DNA from: Mesorhizobium muleiense
Lineage (GTDB): Bacteria; Pseudomonadota; Alphaproteobacteria; Rhizobiales; Rhizobiaceae
Assembly (NCBI RefSeq): GCF_900099905.1
Contig: NZ_FNEE01000001.1
Span: 607,091-671,090 of the forward strand
DNA length: 64,000 bases
Reading direction: 5' to 3'
Of the stretch, positions 32,019-40,487 are shown in pieces (position 1 is the first letter of the stretch; each line of letters opens with the position of its first letter). The position numbers and the translations under genes were made by a program. Under the pieces are notes generated by a model. That model was not told the origin of the DNA. It was given only the letters and a program-made list of their open reading frames with translations, and ran no database searches.

Positions 32019-32426
32019 TCACGCCGCTTTCAGCCTCCCGCTGATGAAGCGGAATTCCTGCGTCTTGCCACCATAGCCATAGGCGGCGGCCGGGACTTCA
32101 TGCACGAAGGCATAGCTCTCCTCATGCACCTTGCCCAGCAGGCTGCCAAAGCCAAGGAAGAGCGCCTTGAGATAGGCCTCCAGCTCGAGCTTGGTGTTGG
32201 TGCCGTCAACCACCTTGATGTCGAGCCAGAAACTGTTGGCGTCATGCTCGGCCAACGACTTGCCGCCGGCGAACCAGTGCTCGGGGTCATGGTAGGAAAT
32301 GGCCACCGCTGTGATCGTCGCATCCTTGCGCAAATGCGTGGCGGTCAGTTCGGTCACCTGCCTGGCGATAGCGGCGGACAAAGCGGCATCGGGCTTGCCT
32401 GTGACGCTGACATTGATGATCGGCAT
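32019..32426 (-). CDS. tautomerase-superfamily protein
   Basis: 135 residues starting MPIINVSV, so Pro2 is exposed as the N-terminal catalytic base typical of 4-oxalocrotonate tautomerases. The length suggests the longer single-chain or trimeric forms. The start at 32426 has GAGGAGAG in front; earlier in-frame codons are rejected since they would hide Pro2. It diverges from a LysR regulator. Confidence 0.82.
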   Translation of the reverse strand: MPIINVSVTGKPDAALSAAIARQVTELTATHLRKDATITAVAISYHDPEHWFAGGKSLAEHDANSFWLDIKVVDGTNTKLELEAYLKALFLGFGSLLGKVHEESYAFVHEVPAAAYGYGGKTQEFRFISGRLKAA

Positions 32427-32539
32427 AATTTCTCTCCTCGGGTTTACGCGGCGTCTCCTCGCCGTCAGAAATCTTTGCCATCGCTCCTGCATTATGAAAA
32501 TCGAATTGTTTTCAGGGAAAACTTTGATACTGTCGAATT
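32427..32539. promoter_or_regulatory. divergent control region, tautomerase / LysR gene
   Basis: 113 bases between the divergent starts, AT-richer than the surroundings. GAAAATCGAATTGTTTTC near 32494-32511 is an imperfect dyad of the T-N11-A type preferred by LysR regulators. Probably controls both genes. Confidence 0.45.
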
Positions 32540-33403
32540 ATGACAATGCTCGACCCCGACCTCCTCAAAACCTTTCTCGCCTTCGTCGACCGCGGCTCGC
32601 TGGCGCAGGCGGCGTCATTTGTCGGGCGCTCGGCGTCGGCGGTGACCACGCAGATGCAGCGGCTTGAGGATATTGTCGGCGAACCACTTCTGGCGCCGCA
32701 GGGAAGAGGGCGCGTCCTGACGCCGGCGGGCGAAGATCTGGCCGGTCATGCGCGGCGCATCCTTGCTGTGCATCGCGAAGCGTGGCTGGCCCTAAAGGGC
32801 GTGCGAGCCGATGGACGCGTGGCCATCGGCTCGACACAAGATTTCGCCGACAGCGGGCTGCCGGATTTGCTCAGGGCCTTTGCCGCGAGCTATCCGCGCG
32901 TCAGGATCGAACTGCGCGTCGGCCGCTCCGCCGAATTGGCCGAGGTACTGCAAACCGGCATCCTCGATCTGATGGTCGCCATGCGACAGGCTCCGGCGCC
33001 GGACGAGATCGGCGTGCTCCGCGAACCGATGATGTGGCTCTGTTCGCAAAGAGGCTTGGCCACACACCAGGACGAACTGCCGCTGGCGCTGCTCGATCCG
33101 CATTGCGGCTTTCGCGAAGCGGCGATCGCGGCACTCGACAGGGCAGGCCGCCGCTACCGCATCGCCGCCGGCAGTGCCAGCCTGGCCGGGCTGCGCACGG
33201 CGGTGAATGCCGGCATTGCTCTGACGCTGCGGACGGCGCGGTTTGCCCATTCCGGCATCGTCGAGGCACCGCGCGAGTTTGGCCTGCCGCAGGTTCCCAT
33301 CGCCGAGTTCGCCATCCGGCTGCGCCAGGATGCCGAGCCCCCGGCCCAGGATCTGGCTGCGCTGTTCAGCGGCAGCCTTGCCTTGCCAGGCGCGCCGAGC
33401 TGA
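32540..33403 (+). CDS. LysR-family transcriptional regulator
   Basis: 287 residues: N-terminal winged helix-turn-helix (LLKTFLAFVDRGSLAQAASFVGRSASAVTTQMQRLE) and a substrate-binding-like effector domain. Divergent from the tautomerase gene, 113 bases away, so it is the likely regulator of that gene. Effector unknown. A second ATG lies six bases in. Confidence 0.9.
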   Translation: MTMLDPDLLKTFLAFVDRGSLAQAASFVGRSASAVTTQMQRLEDIVGEPLLAPQGRGRVLTPAGEDLAGHARRILAVHREAWLALKGVRADGRVAIGSTQDFADSGLPDLLRAFAASYPRVRIELRVGRSAELAEVLQTGILDLMVAMRQAPAPDEIGVLREPMMWLCSQRGLATHQDELPLALLDPHCGFREAAIAALDRAGRRYRIAAGSASLAGLRTAVNAGIALTLRTARFAHSGIVEAPREFGLPQVPIAEFAIRLRQDAEPPAQDLAALFSGSLALPGAPS

Positions 33404-33409
33404 TTTTGC

Positions 33410-33438
33410 AAAAGAAAAAGCCGACCTTGCGATCGGCT
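33410..33438 (-). terminator. terminator of the DMT transporter gene
   Basis: On the minus strand, stem AGCCGA / TCGGCT (33419-33438) with an 8-base loop is followed by TTTTCTTTT (33410-33418). It lies about 140 bases beyond the transporter stop. On the plus strand the stem lacks a T-run, so it ends mainly the minus-strand message. Confidence 0.65.
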
Positions 33439-33575
33439 ATAGGTTAGACGGGCCGAGGGGTTTGGGGGGACTTGGATGACCCGTCAAAGCCAACAATGCC
33501 TGAACCTGTTGATGGTTCCATGATCCTGCTAATTTATTTGCACCCGCAGTTTTATTTTCGGGGGCAAAATTTTTC

Positions 33576-34469
33576 TCACGCAGAGCGCTGCCTGGCCGCT
33601 TGCCAGTCGCGCCCGCCATGGGCGAACACCGCGCAGAGCACGATGGCGCCGCCGATCATGCTGGCGGCTGGCGGGACCTCGGCCAGGAACAGGAAGGCGA
33701 ACAGGATCGCGAACGGTACTTCAGCCGAGCCCAGCAGGCCGGATTCGGCAGCCGGAATGAGCCGCGCGCCCTCCGTCCACAGAATAGAGGCCAGCGCGAA
33801 CGACGTGCCGAAGGCGACGAGCAACACTGCGTCCCTGGCCGAGACGGCCAATGGATCGGTGACGAACCAACCGAGCACGAACAAAAGGAATGCCGACACC
33901 GCCCCGGCCCACACCACCGGCGTGTCGCGGAAAGCGCGCACCATGATCATGTAGAGCGCGCTGCCGATTGTCATCAGCAGCGCCAGCCCGTCGCCGAACA
34001 GATGGCCGGTGCCGAAGCCGGACCAGACCATGATCGCCACGCCGCTGAGCGACACGGCGGCGGCGGCAAGCGTCTGCAGCCGGAAGCGCTCACGAACCAG
34101 AATGAAGGCAAGCAGCGCGGTGACGAAGGGCGCAGTGGCGTAGATGATCGCAACATTGGCGACGAAGGTGAACTTGAACGCCGAGATGAAGGCGATGCTG
34201 GCTAGCGCGCCCTCGCTCGCCAACAGCCAGCCGCGCCAGCCGAGGCGCAGGCTTTCACGCCCACCGGATTGACGGCGCCGCCAAAGCACATAGAGGGTGA
34301 TCAGGATCGACCCAACGAAGCCCCGCCAGCAGGTGATGGTCAGCGGATCGGCATGGATCGACTTGGTTAGCACGCCGGTGAGGCCGAAGACGGCTGCCGA
34401 CGCCGAAACCAGGATGATGCCAAGGGTGCGCTCGGCGGCGGTGTCAGGCATGGTTGGGAATCCGGTCAT
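33576..34469 (-). CDS. DMT-family (EamA) transporter
   Basis: 297 residues with about ten hydrophobic segments in two EamA repeats (ITCWRGFVGSILITLYVLW, LFGDGLALLMTIGSALYMIM). Inner-membrane exporter of small metabolites; substrate unknown. A second ATG is six codons in. Divergent from the MerR-type gene, 237 bases apart. Confidence 0.85.
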   Translation of the reverse strand: MTGFPTMPDTAAERTLGIILVSASAAVFGLTGVLTKSIHADPLTITCWRGFVGSILITLYVLWRRRQSGGRESLRLGWRGWLLASEGALASIAFISAFKFTFVANVAIIYATAPFVTALLAFILVRERFRLQTLAAAAVSLSGVAIMVWSGFGTGHLFGDGLALLMTIGSALYMIMVRAFRDTPVVWAGAVSAFLLFVLGWFVTDPLAVSARDAVLLVAFGTSFALASILWTEGARLIPAAESGLLGSAEVPFAILFAFLFLAEVPPAASMIGGAIVLCAVFAHGGRDWQAARQRSA

Positions 34470-34647
34470 GTCACCAGACTATGCTGCCCTGTCCTGACAC
34501 CATACTGTCAGCAGGGGTTGCCGTATCCTGCAGCCGCTGCGGAAATGCCCTTTTGCAAGTCGATTCATCTCATCAAAGCCGATGTGTCAGCTCGACACGA
34601 AGTGATCTTGCCTCTCCCACGGCTCCTGCGGACCGCGAACATCCCTG

Positions 34648-34678
34648 TTGACTCGGCCTCAGGGTCAGCCCCGATAGA
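34648..34678 (+). promoter_or_regulatory. candidate MerR-type promoter with 19-base spacer
   Basis: TTGACT at 34648-34653 and GATAGA at 34673-34678 are separated by 19 bases, the overlong spacer on which MerR activators act. TGAC/GTCA half sites lie within. It precedes the MerR-type gene by about 30 bases, suggesting autoregulation. Confidence 0.45.
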
Positions 34679-34706
34679 AAGGCGGTCAACAGCAACAAGG
34701 TGATTC

Positions 34707-35741
34707 ATGAACTCTTCCGCCCAGTTCCTGAACGCTTCCGAAGCCGCCGGCCGGCTCGGGGTGTCGGCCAAGGCCCTGCGGCTTTATGAGCAGCGCGGCC
34801 TGATCGCTCCGATCCGCACTGCGGCCGGATGGCGCGCCTACGGTCCTGTCGAAATGAGCCGCGCCGCCGAGATCGCGGCCCTGCGCGCGCTTGGCTTCAG
34901 CCTAGCCCAGGTGGCGCGGGTGATGGAGGGTGACTCCCGGGGCATGGAGCCGGCCTTGGCCGCACACCAGGCAGTACTCGAGAGCCGGCTGCGCCAGCTT
35001 GTCGGCGTAATAGAGAAGATCGGTAGCCTGCGGGACGACCTCGCTCGAGGCGAAGCGCCAAGCGCCGGGGAACTGGCGCGCCTGCTGGCGCCAGAGGCTA
35101 CGCTCAGCGTCGCTTTCGACCTTCCCTGGCCTTGGGGAGGCGAGCGGTTCGAACTGGGACAGATCCGACCGCTGAACTACATCATCGGCCCGCTGGGCAG
35201 TGGCAAGACCCGGCTGGCTCAGCGCCTGGCCGAGACATTGCCTGACGCCGCCTTCCTTGGCTTGGATCGACTGGCGAATGGCTGTGCGGCGGCTCTGGCT
35301 CGTGTGGACGCCGACCCAGCTCTCAGGTCGCGGGTCGATCAGACGCTGGCCTGGCTCGTCGAGGACGGTGCCGCGGTGTCCGACGCAATGATCGCTCTAC
35401 TCGTCGGATTGGAAGCCGAAGGTCCGGCCATCCTGGTCGTCGACATGATCGAACAGGGGCTGGATCAAGCCTCGCAAGAAGCCCTGATTGCCCATTTGCG
35501 TCGCCGCGGCCCCGGCGGTCGACCGCTTTTTCTGCTCACGCGCTCCTGCGCGATACTCGACCTGGCGGCTGTCGGCACCGACGAAGCGATCATCCTCTGC
35601 CCCGCCAATCACAGCCCGCCAACGTACGTCGCCCGGTACCCCGGCACTCCCGGCTACGAGGCCGTCGCCACCTGCCTGGCCTCACCCGAGGTGCGGGCGC
35701 GGACGGATGGCGTCATCGCGTGGCGGCCCCGGGTCGCATGA
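34707..35741 (+). CDS. MerR-type regulator fused to a P-loop ATPase-like domain
   Basis: 344 residues. Residues 7-75 form a MerR helix-turn-helix (SAKALRLYEQRGLIAP, GWRAYGPVEMSRAAEI), 80-115 a coiled dimer helix, and 140-340 a domain with Walker A GPLGSGKT at 161-168, a Walker B-like ILVVDMIEQGLDQ around 235-248 and a sensor-like LFLLTRS. The last two resemble the ATPase of ABC proteins without the signature motif. Ordinary MerR proteins have about 130-160 residues, with a small ligand domain. Nucleotide-dependent regulation is inferred, targets unknown. Confidence 0.8.
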   Translation: MNSSAQFLNASEAAGRLGVSAKALRLYEQRGLIAPIRTAAGWRAYGPVEMSRAAEIAALRALGFSLAQVARVMEGDSRGMEPALAAHQAVLESRLRQLVGVIEKIGSLRDDLARGEAPSAGELARLLAPEATLSVAFDLPWPWGGERFELGQIRPLNYIIGPLGSGKTRLAQRLAETLPDAAFLGLDRLANGCAAALARVDADPALRSRVDQTLAWLVEDGAAVSDAMIALLVGLEAEGPAILVVDMIEQGLDQASQEALIAHLRRRGPGGRPLFLLTRSCAILDLAAVGTDEAIILCPANHSPPTYVARYPGTPGYEAVATCLASPEVRARTDGVIAWRPRVA

Positions 35742-35873
35742 AAGGGCACCAGGTCTAACGACGCGGCAATGTCTGGACAGCTTGTCAGTCCGATCCAAAT
35801 GTCGTGAAATCGAGGCCGGTTCTATTCGAGTATCCTGACGAGCGCTAAAGCTGACTGCCGAAAAGGGTTTGAC

Positions 35874-36380
35874 ATGGACGCGACCGGACTGAACGCCACG
35901 CAGGCGCCGCTCAAGGAGGCGTATCGCGACGACGCATCGCGCGCGCTGATCACGCTTCGGGCCAAGGGCTCGGTCGACGACCAGTCGATCGCCTGTAAGG
36001 TCGAGACCGGCAGGGCGCTCGCCGTTGCCGGTCTGCATCCGGCTACCGGCGGTTCCGGGCTCGAACTGTGCTCGGGCGACATGCTGCTGGAGGCGCTGGT
36101 CGCTTGCGCTGGCGTAACGCTGAAGGCAGTGGCGACGGCGCTGGAGTTCAAACTCGGCGCCGCCACCGTGGAGGCCGAAGGCGATCTCGATTTTCGCGGC
36201 ACCTTAGGCGTGGCAAAAGATGCGCCGGTCGGCTTCCGCGCCATCCGGCTGAATTTCAACCTCGACAGCGACGAGCCACAAGAGCGCGTCGACACACTGC
36301 TCAAGCTGACCGAACGCTATTGCGTGGTGTTTCAGACCATCAATACGAGGCCGGAACTGACGGTCAGCGCTCAGCGCTGA
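35874..36380 (+). CDS. OsmC-family protein
   Basis: 168 residues of OsmC/Ohr fold. A single clear Cys in the motif VACAGVTLKAVA corresponds to the second catalytic Cys; the first is replaced or displaced (ELCSGDMLLEAL holds another). Members reduce organic peroxides or have unknown redox roles. No partner gene is evident. Confidence 0.82.
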   Translation: MDATGLNATQAPLKEAYRDDASRALITLRAKGSVDDQSIACKVETGRALAVAGLHPATGGSGLELCSGDMLLEALVACAGVTLKAVATALEFKLGAATVEAEGDLDFRGTLGVAKDAPVGFRAIRLNFNLDSDEPQERVDTLLKLTERYCVVFQTINTRPELTVSAQR

Positions 36381-36394
36381 ACGCGCGCCGCCGG

Positions 36395-36601
36395 CTACTC
36401 GCTTTCGCCCTCGTCGGCGAACGGCGAGGCGCTCGGCACGCACTGCACCGACCAGCCGGCCGGCGTTGGCTGCTTCTGATATTCGGTGACGGCGAAGGCG
36501 CACTGTTCGCGAGTGTCGAACGTGCTGGGCAGCACCACCATGCCGCCTTGCGGGCCGGCAATCACCAGATACCAGACCAGCGCTACGCTCGGAGCCGCCA
36601 T
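36395..36601 (-). CDS. small protein of a rhizobial unknown type
   Basis: 68 residues with one short hydrophobic start (VALVWYLVIAG), two Cys (EQCAFAV, VQCVPS) and an acidic tail. The pattern, with Trp-Tyr-Leu start and paired Cys, resembles small secreted or membrane-tethered rhizobial proteins. The start at 36601 is chosen as the first residue resembling such proteins. Stop is 14 bases from the OsmC stop (convergent). Confidence 0.5.
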   Translation of the reverse strand: MAAPSVALVWYLVIAGPQGGMVVLPSTFDTREQCAFAVTEYQKQPTPAGWSVQCVPSASPFADEGESE

Positions 36602-36721
36602 GGGATTCCTCGTTTGTTGTGGGAGTCGGGCGATCCTATCAATTCTGGGCAACCGACGAAAGCTCGGCCGGGCGCGGTGGGTCGCCACAGCCGCGTGATG
36701 TCCTGCATTTGTTGGGCCGGC

Positions 36722-37351
36722 TCAGTTTACGGCAAAGCAGTAGAACAGGCCGTCGCCGCCGGTGCTCCTCAGTGCCTCCTGACTGCAGCCGCCGCGTGAA
36801 GCGTGCGAGGAATTCCACGATTTGGCGGCGGCCGAATCGTCGAGACCGGTGCGGTCGTGATGGCCCGTCATTGCCGCACCTTCCGCTCCGCTGAGCGTCC
36901 AGTCGCCGCAGGTCTGGTCGGCAATTTTCGTGCCGTCGGGCTTGGACCCGGTCAGCACGTCGTGGCGGTTGGGCTTGTCGCCGCGGCCGTTGACCACTTC
37001 GCCCTTTTCGTTGAGCGCCGTCTGCTTGGTGATGGCGTTGGCATCGCTATGCAGCGAAGCGACATCGTCGGCGATCTTGACGCCCTTGGCGTTGAACCAC
37101 GGTCCCGTGCCAATGCGATCGCGCGCATCGGTGTCGCTGGTCGAGAGGTAGGCGCGCCATGTCTTGCCCGCAACGCCCGCGGCTTCAGCCAGCGAGGCGC
37201 AATGCGCATCGGCGCCCGCGAGGCCGCCGAGATCGGCGCCCTTGCCCGAGCCGACGCTGGTGACGAAGAAGCTCATCGTCGCGTCCTGCGAGGATGCGAC
37301 GCCGATGGCTGCCAGCGATGCAGCGGCGGTGACGAGAAGCAGTCTGCGCAT
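36722..37351 (-). CDS. secreted lectin-like protein
   Basis: 209 residues with a signal peptide (cleavage near VASSQDA, about 21). The mature part has repeated Cys (HCASLAE, QTCGDWTL, GGCSQEAL, FYCFAVN), and Trp/Tyr motifs (KTWRAYLSTS, GDWTLSGAEG) as in collagen-like or lectin-type extracellular domains. Ligand unknown. Ribosome site GGAGG six bases upstream of 37351. Confidence 0.7.
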   Translation of the reverse strand: MRRLLLVTAAASLAAIGVASSQDATMSFFVTSVGSGKGADLGGLAGADAHCASLAEAAGVAGKTWRAYLSTSDTDARDRIGTGPWFNAKGVKIADDVASLHSDANAITKQTALNEKGEVVNGRGDKPNRHDVLTGSKPDGTKIADQTCGDWTLSGAEGAAMTGHHDRTGLDDSAAAKSWNSSHASRGGCSQEALRSTGGDGLFYCFAVN

Positions 37352-37432
37352 GGTGGTCCTCCGTTTCGGAAAATCTGGCATTCCAATAACGTCGGCGGCG
37401 GCGCAATTCTTCCGTCGAAATGCGCGATGCGT

Positions 37433-38185
37433 CTACTCCGGCTGCCGGTAGGCAACAAAGCGGTTGTGCTTGGCCTGGAAGATCAGCCCGGTTTCCGTAA
37501 GCGCCGGGCTGGCCAGCGGCACGATGCGTTTGGCGATCTCCTGGGGATGCGGCAGCGTCTCCGGATCCTCGCCGGGCACCGCCTGCGCACGCATGGCGGT
37601 GCGGGTGGCGCCGGGATCGGCGGCATTGACCCTGAGGGCCAGGTTTTCCGTCTCATGCGCCCAGGAACGCATCATGGTCTCGACTGCCGCCTTCGACGCC
37701 GCGTAGGGCGCCCAGAAGGCCCGCGCCGAATGGGCGGCATTGGAGGAAAGCACGATGGCACGGCCTGCGTCGGAGAGCCTGAGCAACGGGTCGACCGAGC
37801 GGATCAGCCGCCATGTCGAGGTAACGTTGATGGTCATAACTTTCTCGAAAGTCTTGGCCTCGACATGGCCGATCGGGGAGATGACGCCGAGCACCGCCGC
37901 ATTGGCGACCAGGATATCGAGCTTGCCCCATCGCTCATGGATGGCGCCGCCCAGCCGGTCGATGCCGGCCATGTCGGCGAGGTCGAGCGGCACCAGCGTC
38001 GCCTGTCCGCCCGTTGCCTTGATCTGGTCGTCGAGTTCCTCCAGTCCGCCGACGGTGCGGGCAACCGCGATGACGTGCGCTCCGGCGGCGGCAAGTTCCA
38101 GGGCGATGAAGTAGCCGATGCCGCGCGAGGCGCCGGTGACGACCGCGACGCGGCCGGACAGGTCGAGGCCAGGGGTGGGGATCAT
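37433..38185 (-). CDS. short-chain dehydrogenase/reductase
   Basis: 250 residues. NAD(P)-binding TGASRGIG at 18-25, VANAAVLG, and the catalytic triad with Ser in VLSSNAAH and YAASK. Classical SDR oxidoreductase with unknown substrate. The start at 38185 follows GGAGG. It lies directly downstream of purF (59 bases), as is usual in rhizobia, so may be co-transcribed with purF. Confidence 0.88.
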   Translation of the reverse strand: MIPTPGLDLSGRVAVVTGASRGIGYFIALELAAAGAHVIAVARTVGGLEELDDQIKATGGQATLVPLDLADMAGIDRLGGAIHERWGKLDILVANAAVLGVISPIGHVEAKTFEKVMTINVTSTWRLIRSVDPLLRLSDAGRAIVLSSNAAHSARAFWAPYAASKAAVETMMRSWAHETENLALRVNAADPGATRTAMRAQAVPGEDPETLPHPQEIAKRIVPLASPALTETGLIFQAKHNRFVAYRQPE

Positions 38186-38243
38186 GCGAGGGCCTCCGTG
38201 AGTAGGCGTGAAACTCGGGAAGGCAATTGGTGTTCCGGCAATC

Positions 38244-39713
38244 CTACGCCCCGCCCGCCGCCAGCAGCGACAGCGTGCGCACATTGTCCGAACCTTCGAA
38301 ATCGGCAAGCCGGGTCGGATATTGCCCGGTGAAGCAGGCGTCGCAGAATTGCGGCTGCTCATTGTCGCGGCCGGCCTCGCCGACGGCGCGGTAGAGCCCG
38401 TCGATCGACAGGAAACCGAGCGAATCGACGCGGATGAACTCGGCCATCTCTTCCACCGACATGCGCGACGCCAGCAGCTTCGACTTCTCCGGCGTATCGA
38501 CGCCGTAGAAACAGGAAGCGCGCGTCGGCGGCGAGGCGATGCGCATGTGCACTTCCTTGGCGCCGGCATCGCGCACCATCTGCACGATCTTCTGGCTGGT
38601 GGTGCCGCGCACGATCGAATCGTCGACCAGCACCACGCGCTTGCCTTCGATCATGCGGCGGTTGGCGTTATGCTTGAGCTTGACGCCCATGTGGCGGATC
38701 GAATCGCCGGGCTGGATGAAGGTGCGGCCGACATAGTGATTGCGGATAATGCCGAGCTCGAACGGGATGCCCGCGGCTTGCGAAAAGCCGATCGCCGCCG
38801 GAGTGCCGCTGTCCGGCACCGGCACGACGATGTCGGCCTCGACCGGGCTTTCGAGCGCCAGCTCGGCGCCGATGCGCTTGCGCACCTCGTAGACGTTGCG
38901 GCCCTCGACCGACGAATCCGGACGCGCGAAATAAACATATTCGAAGATGCAGAAGCGGGTCTTCTGCGGCTCGAACGGAAACAGGCTCTCTATGCCCTTG
39001 GCGGTGACGACGACCATCTCGCCGGGCTTCAGGTCGCGCACGAAACGCGCGCCGATGATGTCGAGCGCGCAGGTTTCGGAAGCCAGGATCCAGGCGCCGT
39101 CGAGATCGCCGAGCACCAGCGGCCGGATGCCGAGCGGATCGCGGCAGCCGATCATCTTCTTTGACGTCATCGCCACCAACGAGAAGGCACCTTCGACCTG
39201 GCGCACCGCATCGATGAAGCGCGAGTTGAGATCGCGTTCCCTGCTGGTGGCGACCAGATGCAGCAGTGTCTCGGTGTCGGAGGTCGACGAGAAGATCGCG
39301 CCCTGTTTCTGAAGCGCGCGCTGCACCGTCATGGCGTTGGTGAGGTTGCCGTTGTGGGCGACGGCGAAGCCGCCATCGGCGAGCTCGGCGAAAAACGGCT
39401 GGATGTTGCGCTGGCCGGCGCCGCCGGTGGTGGCGTAGCGTGTGTGGCCGATGGCGCGGTTGCCTTGGAGGCTGTCGATGACGCGCTGTTTGGTGAACGT
39501 ATCGCCGATCAGGCCGACATGATGTTCGACATGGAACTGGGTGCCGTCATAGGAAACGATACCGGCCGCTTCCTGGCCGCGGTGCTGCAACGCATGCAGG
39601 CCAAGCGTGACGATAGCCGCAGCGTCCTGCCGGCCAAAAATACCGAACACGCCGCATTCGTCATGGAAATGATCGTCAGCCTCGGCGGAAAGCACGTCGT
39701 CTGCGTCTGCCAT
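38244..39713 (-). CDS. purF: amidophosphoribosyltransferase
   Basis: 489 residues. First committed step of purine synthesis: glutamine plus PRPP to 5-phosphoribosylamine. The Cys20 of HDECGVFG becomes the N-terminal nucleophile after loss of a 19-residue propeptide. The PRPP loop VVLVDDSIVRGTT is intact, and the CXXC-like spacing at the C-terminus (FCDACF) suggests the B. subtilis-type form, which can carry an Fe-S cluster. A promoter candidate is directly upstream. Confidence 0.97.
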   Translation of the reverse strand: MADADDVLSAEADDHFHDECGVFGIFGRQDAAAIVTLGLHALQHRGQEAAGIVSYDGTQFHVEHHVGLIGDTFTKQRVIDSLQGNRAIGHTRYATTGGAGQRNIQPFFAELADGGFAVAHNGNLTNAMTVQRALQKQGAIFSSTSDTETLLHLVATSRERDLNSRFIDAVRQVEGAFSLVAMTSKKMIGCRDPLGIRPLVLGDLDGAWILASETCALDIIGARFVRDLKPGEMVVVTAKGIESLFPFEPQKTRFCIFEYVYFARPDSSVEGRNVYEVRKRIGAELALESPVEADIVVPVPDSGTPAAIGFSQAAGIPFELGIIRNHYVGRTFIQPGDSIRHMGVKLKHNANRRMIEGKRVVLVDDSIVRGTTSQKIVQMVRDAGAKEVHMRIASPPTRASCFYGVDTPEKSKLLASRMSVEEMAEFIRVDSLGFLSIDGLYRAVGEAGRDNEQPQFCDACFTGQYPTRLADFEGSDNVRTLSLLAAGGA

Positions 39714-39734
39714 CTTCAGCTCCGCTAAACTCGC

Positions 39735-39763
39735 TATATAGTGTGATGACGGCTCGAGAGCAA
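39735..39763 (-). promoter_or_regulatory. candidate promoter of purF
   Basis: On the minus strand, TTGCTC (39758-39763), 17-base spacer and TATATA (39735-39740). It would start transcription about 15 bases ahead of the purF ATG, indicating a short leader and a transcript separate from cvpA. Confidence 0.5.
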
Positions 39764-39791
39764 CGTAGAGTTTGCGGCCTTCACATGATCG

Positions 39792-40460
39792 TCAGTTTGC
39801 CGGCGCCGGATTGGCCGGTGCATTGTCGGCCGGTGGCGCGTCGGTTTCGCTGCCGTCGGGCGCCGGAGCATCGTCGCCAGTTGCCGGTGCGTCCGCCGCG
39901 GGTGCATCCGCTGCCGGAGGTGTCTCGGCGCCGGTCTCGGGTGCCGTCTGATTCGGATTGAGCCTGTTGAGGATCGCGTTTTCCGGATCCTCGGGCAGCA
40001 GGCTTTCGAGCTTGGCGCCGATCGATTCGAGCAGCGGCCGCGACTTGGCATCGGCGACCCAGCCCGGAGCCTTGGGGCCGGCCAGCCAGTTGAAGAACAG
40101 CAGGGCCACCGCGACGACCAGGATGCCGCGCGCCGCGCCATAGAGGAAACCAAGCGTGCGGTCGAGCGCGCCGACCCTGGAATCGATGATCCAGTCGGCG
40201 AGCTTCATGGTGATGATGGAGACGACGATCAGCGCGACGATGAAGACTATGCCGGCGGCCACCACCATGGCAATCTTCTCATTGTCGACATAGGGCTGAA
40301 CGTAAGGCAGGACCGGTTGATAGAAGAAGAACGCTGCCGCGGCCGCCGCTATCCAGGAGATGACGGATAGGACCTCGCGCGAAAAGCCGCGAACCATGGC
40401 GAGCATCGCCGAGACCAAGGTGAAGCCGACGAGAATTCCGTCAAGCAGCGTAATCGGCAT
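39792..40460 (-). CDS. cvpA: CvpA-family membrane protein
   Basis: 222 residues with four membrane segments (8-27, 33-53, 66-90, 104-125) followed by an Ala/Pro/Asp-rich cytoplasmic or periplasmic tail (about 165-222). CvpA proteins occur next to purF and are linked to colicin V export and envelope homeostasis, without a proven function. Conserved order radA-cvpA-purF. Confidence 0.92.
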   Translation of the reverse strand: MPITLLDGILVGFTLVSAMLAMVRGFSREVLSVISWIAAAAAAFFFYQPVLPYVQPYVDNEKIAMVVAAGIVFIVALIVVSIITMKLADWIIDSRVGALDRTLGFLYGAARGILVVAVALLFFNWLAGPKAPGWVADAKSRPLLESIGAKLESLLPEDPENAILNRLNPNQTAPETGAETPPAADAPAADAPATGDDAPAPDGSETDAPPADNAPANPAPAN

Positions 40461-40487
40461 GTCTTTTGCCCCACTTCATGAGCCGCG

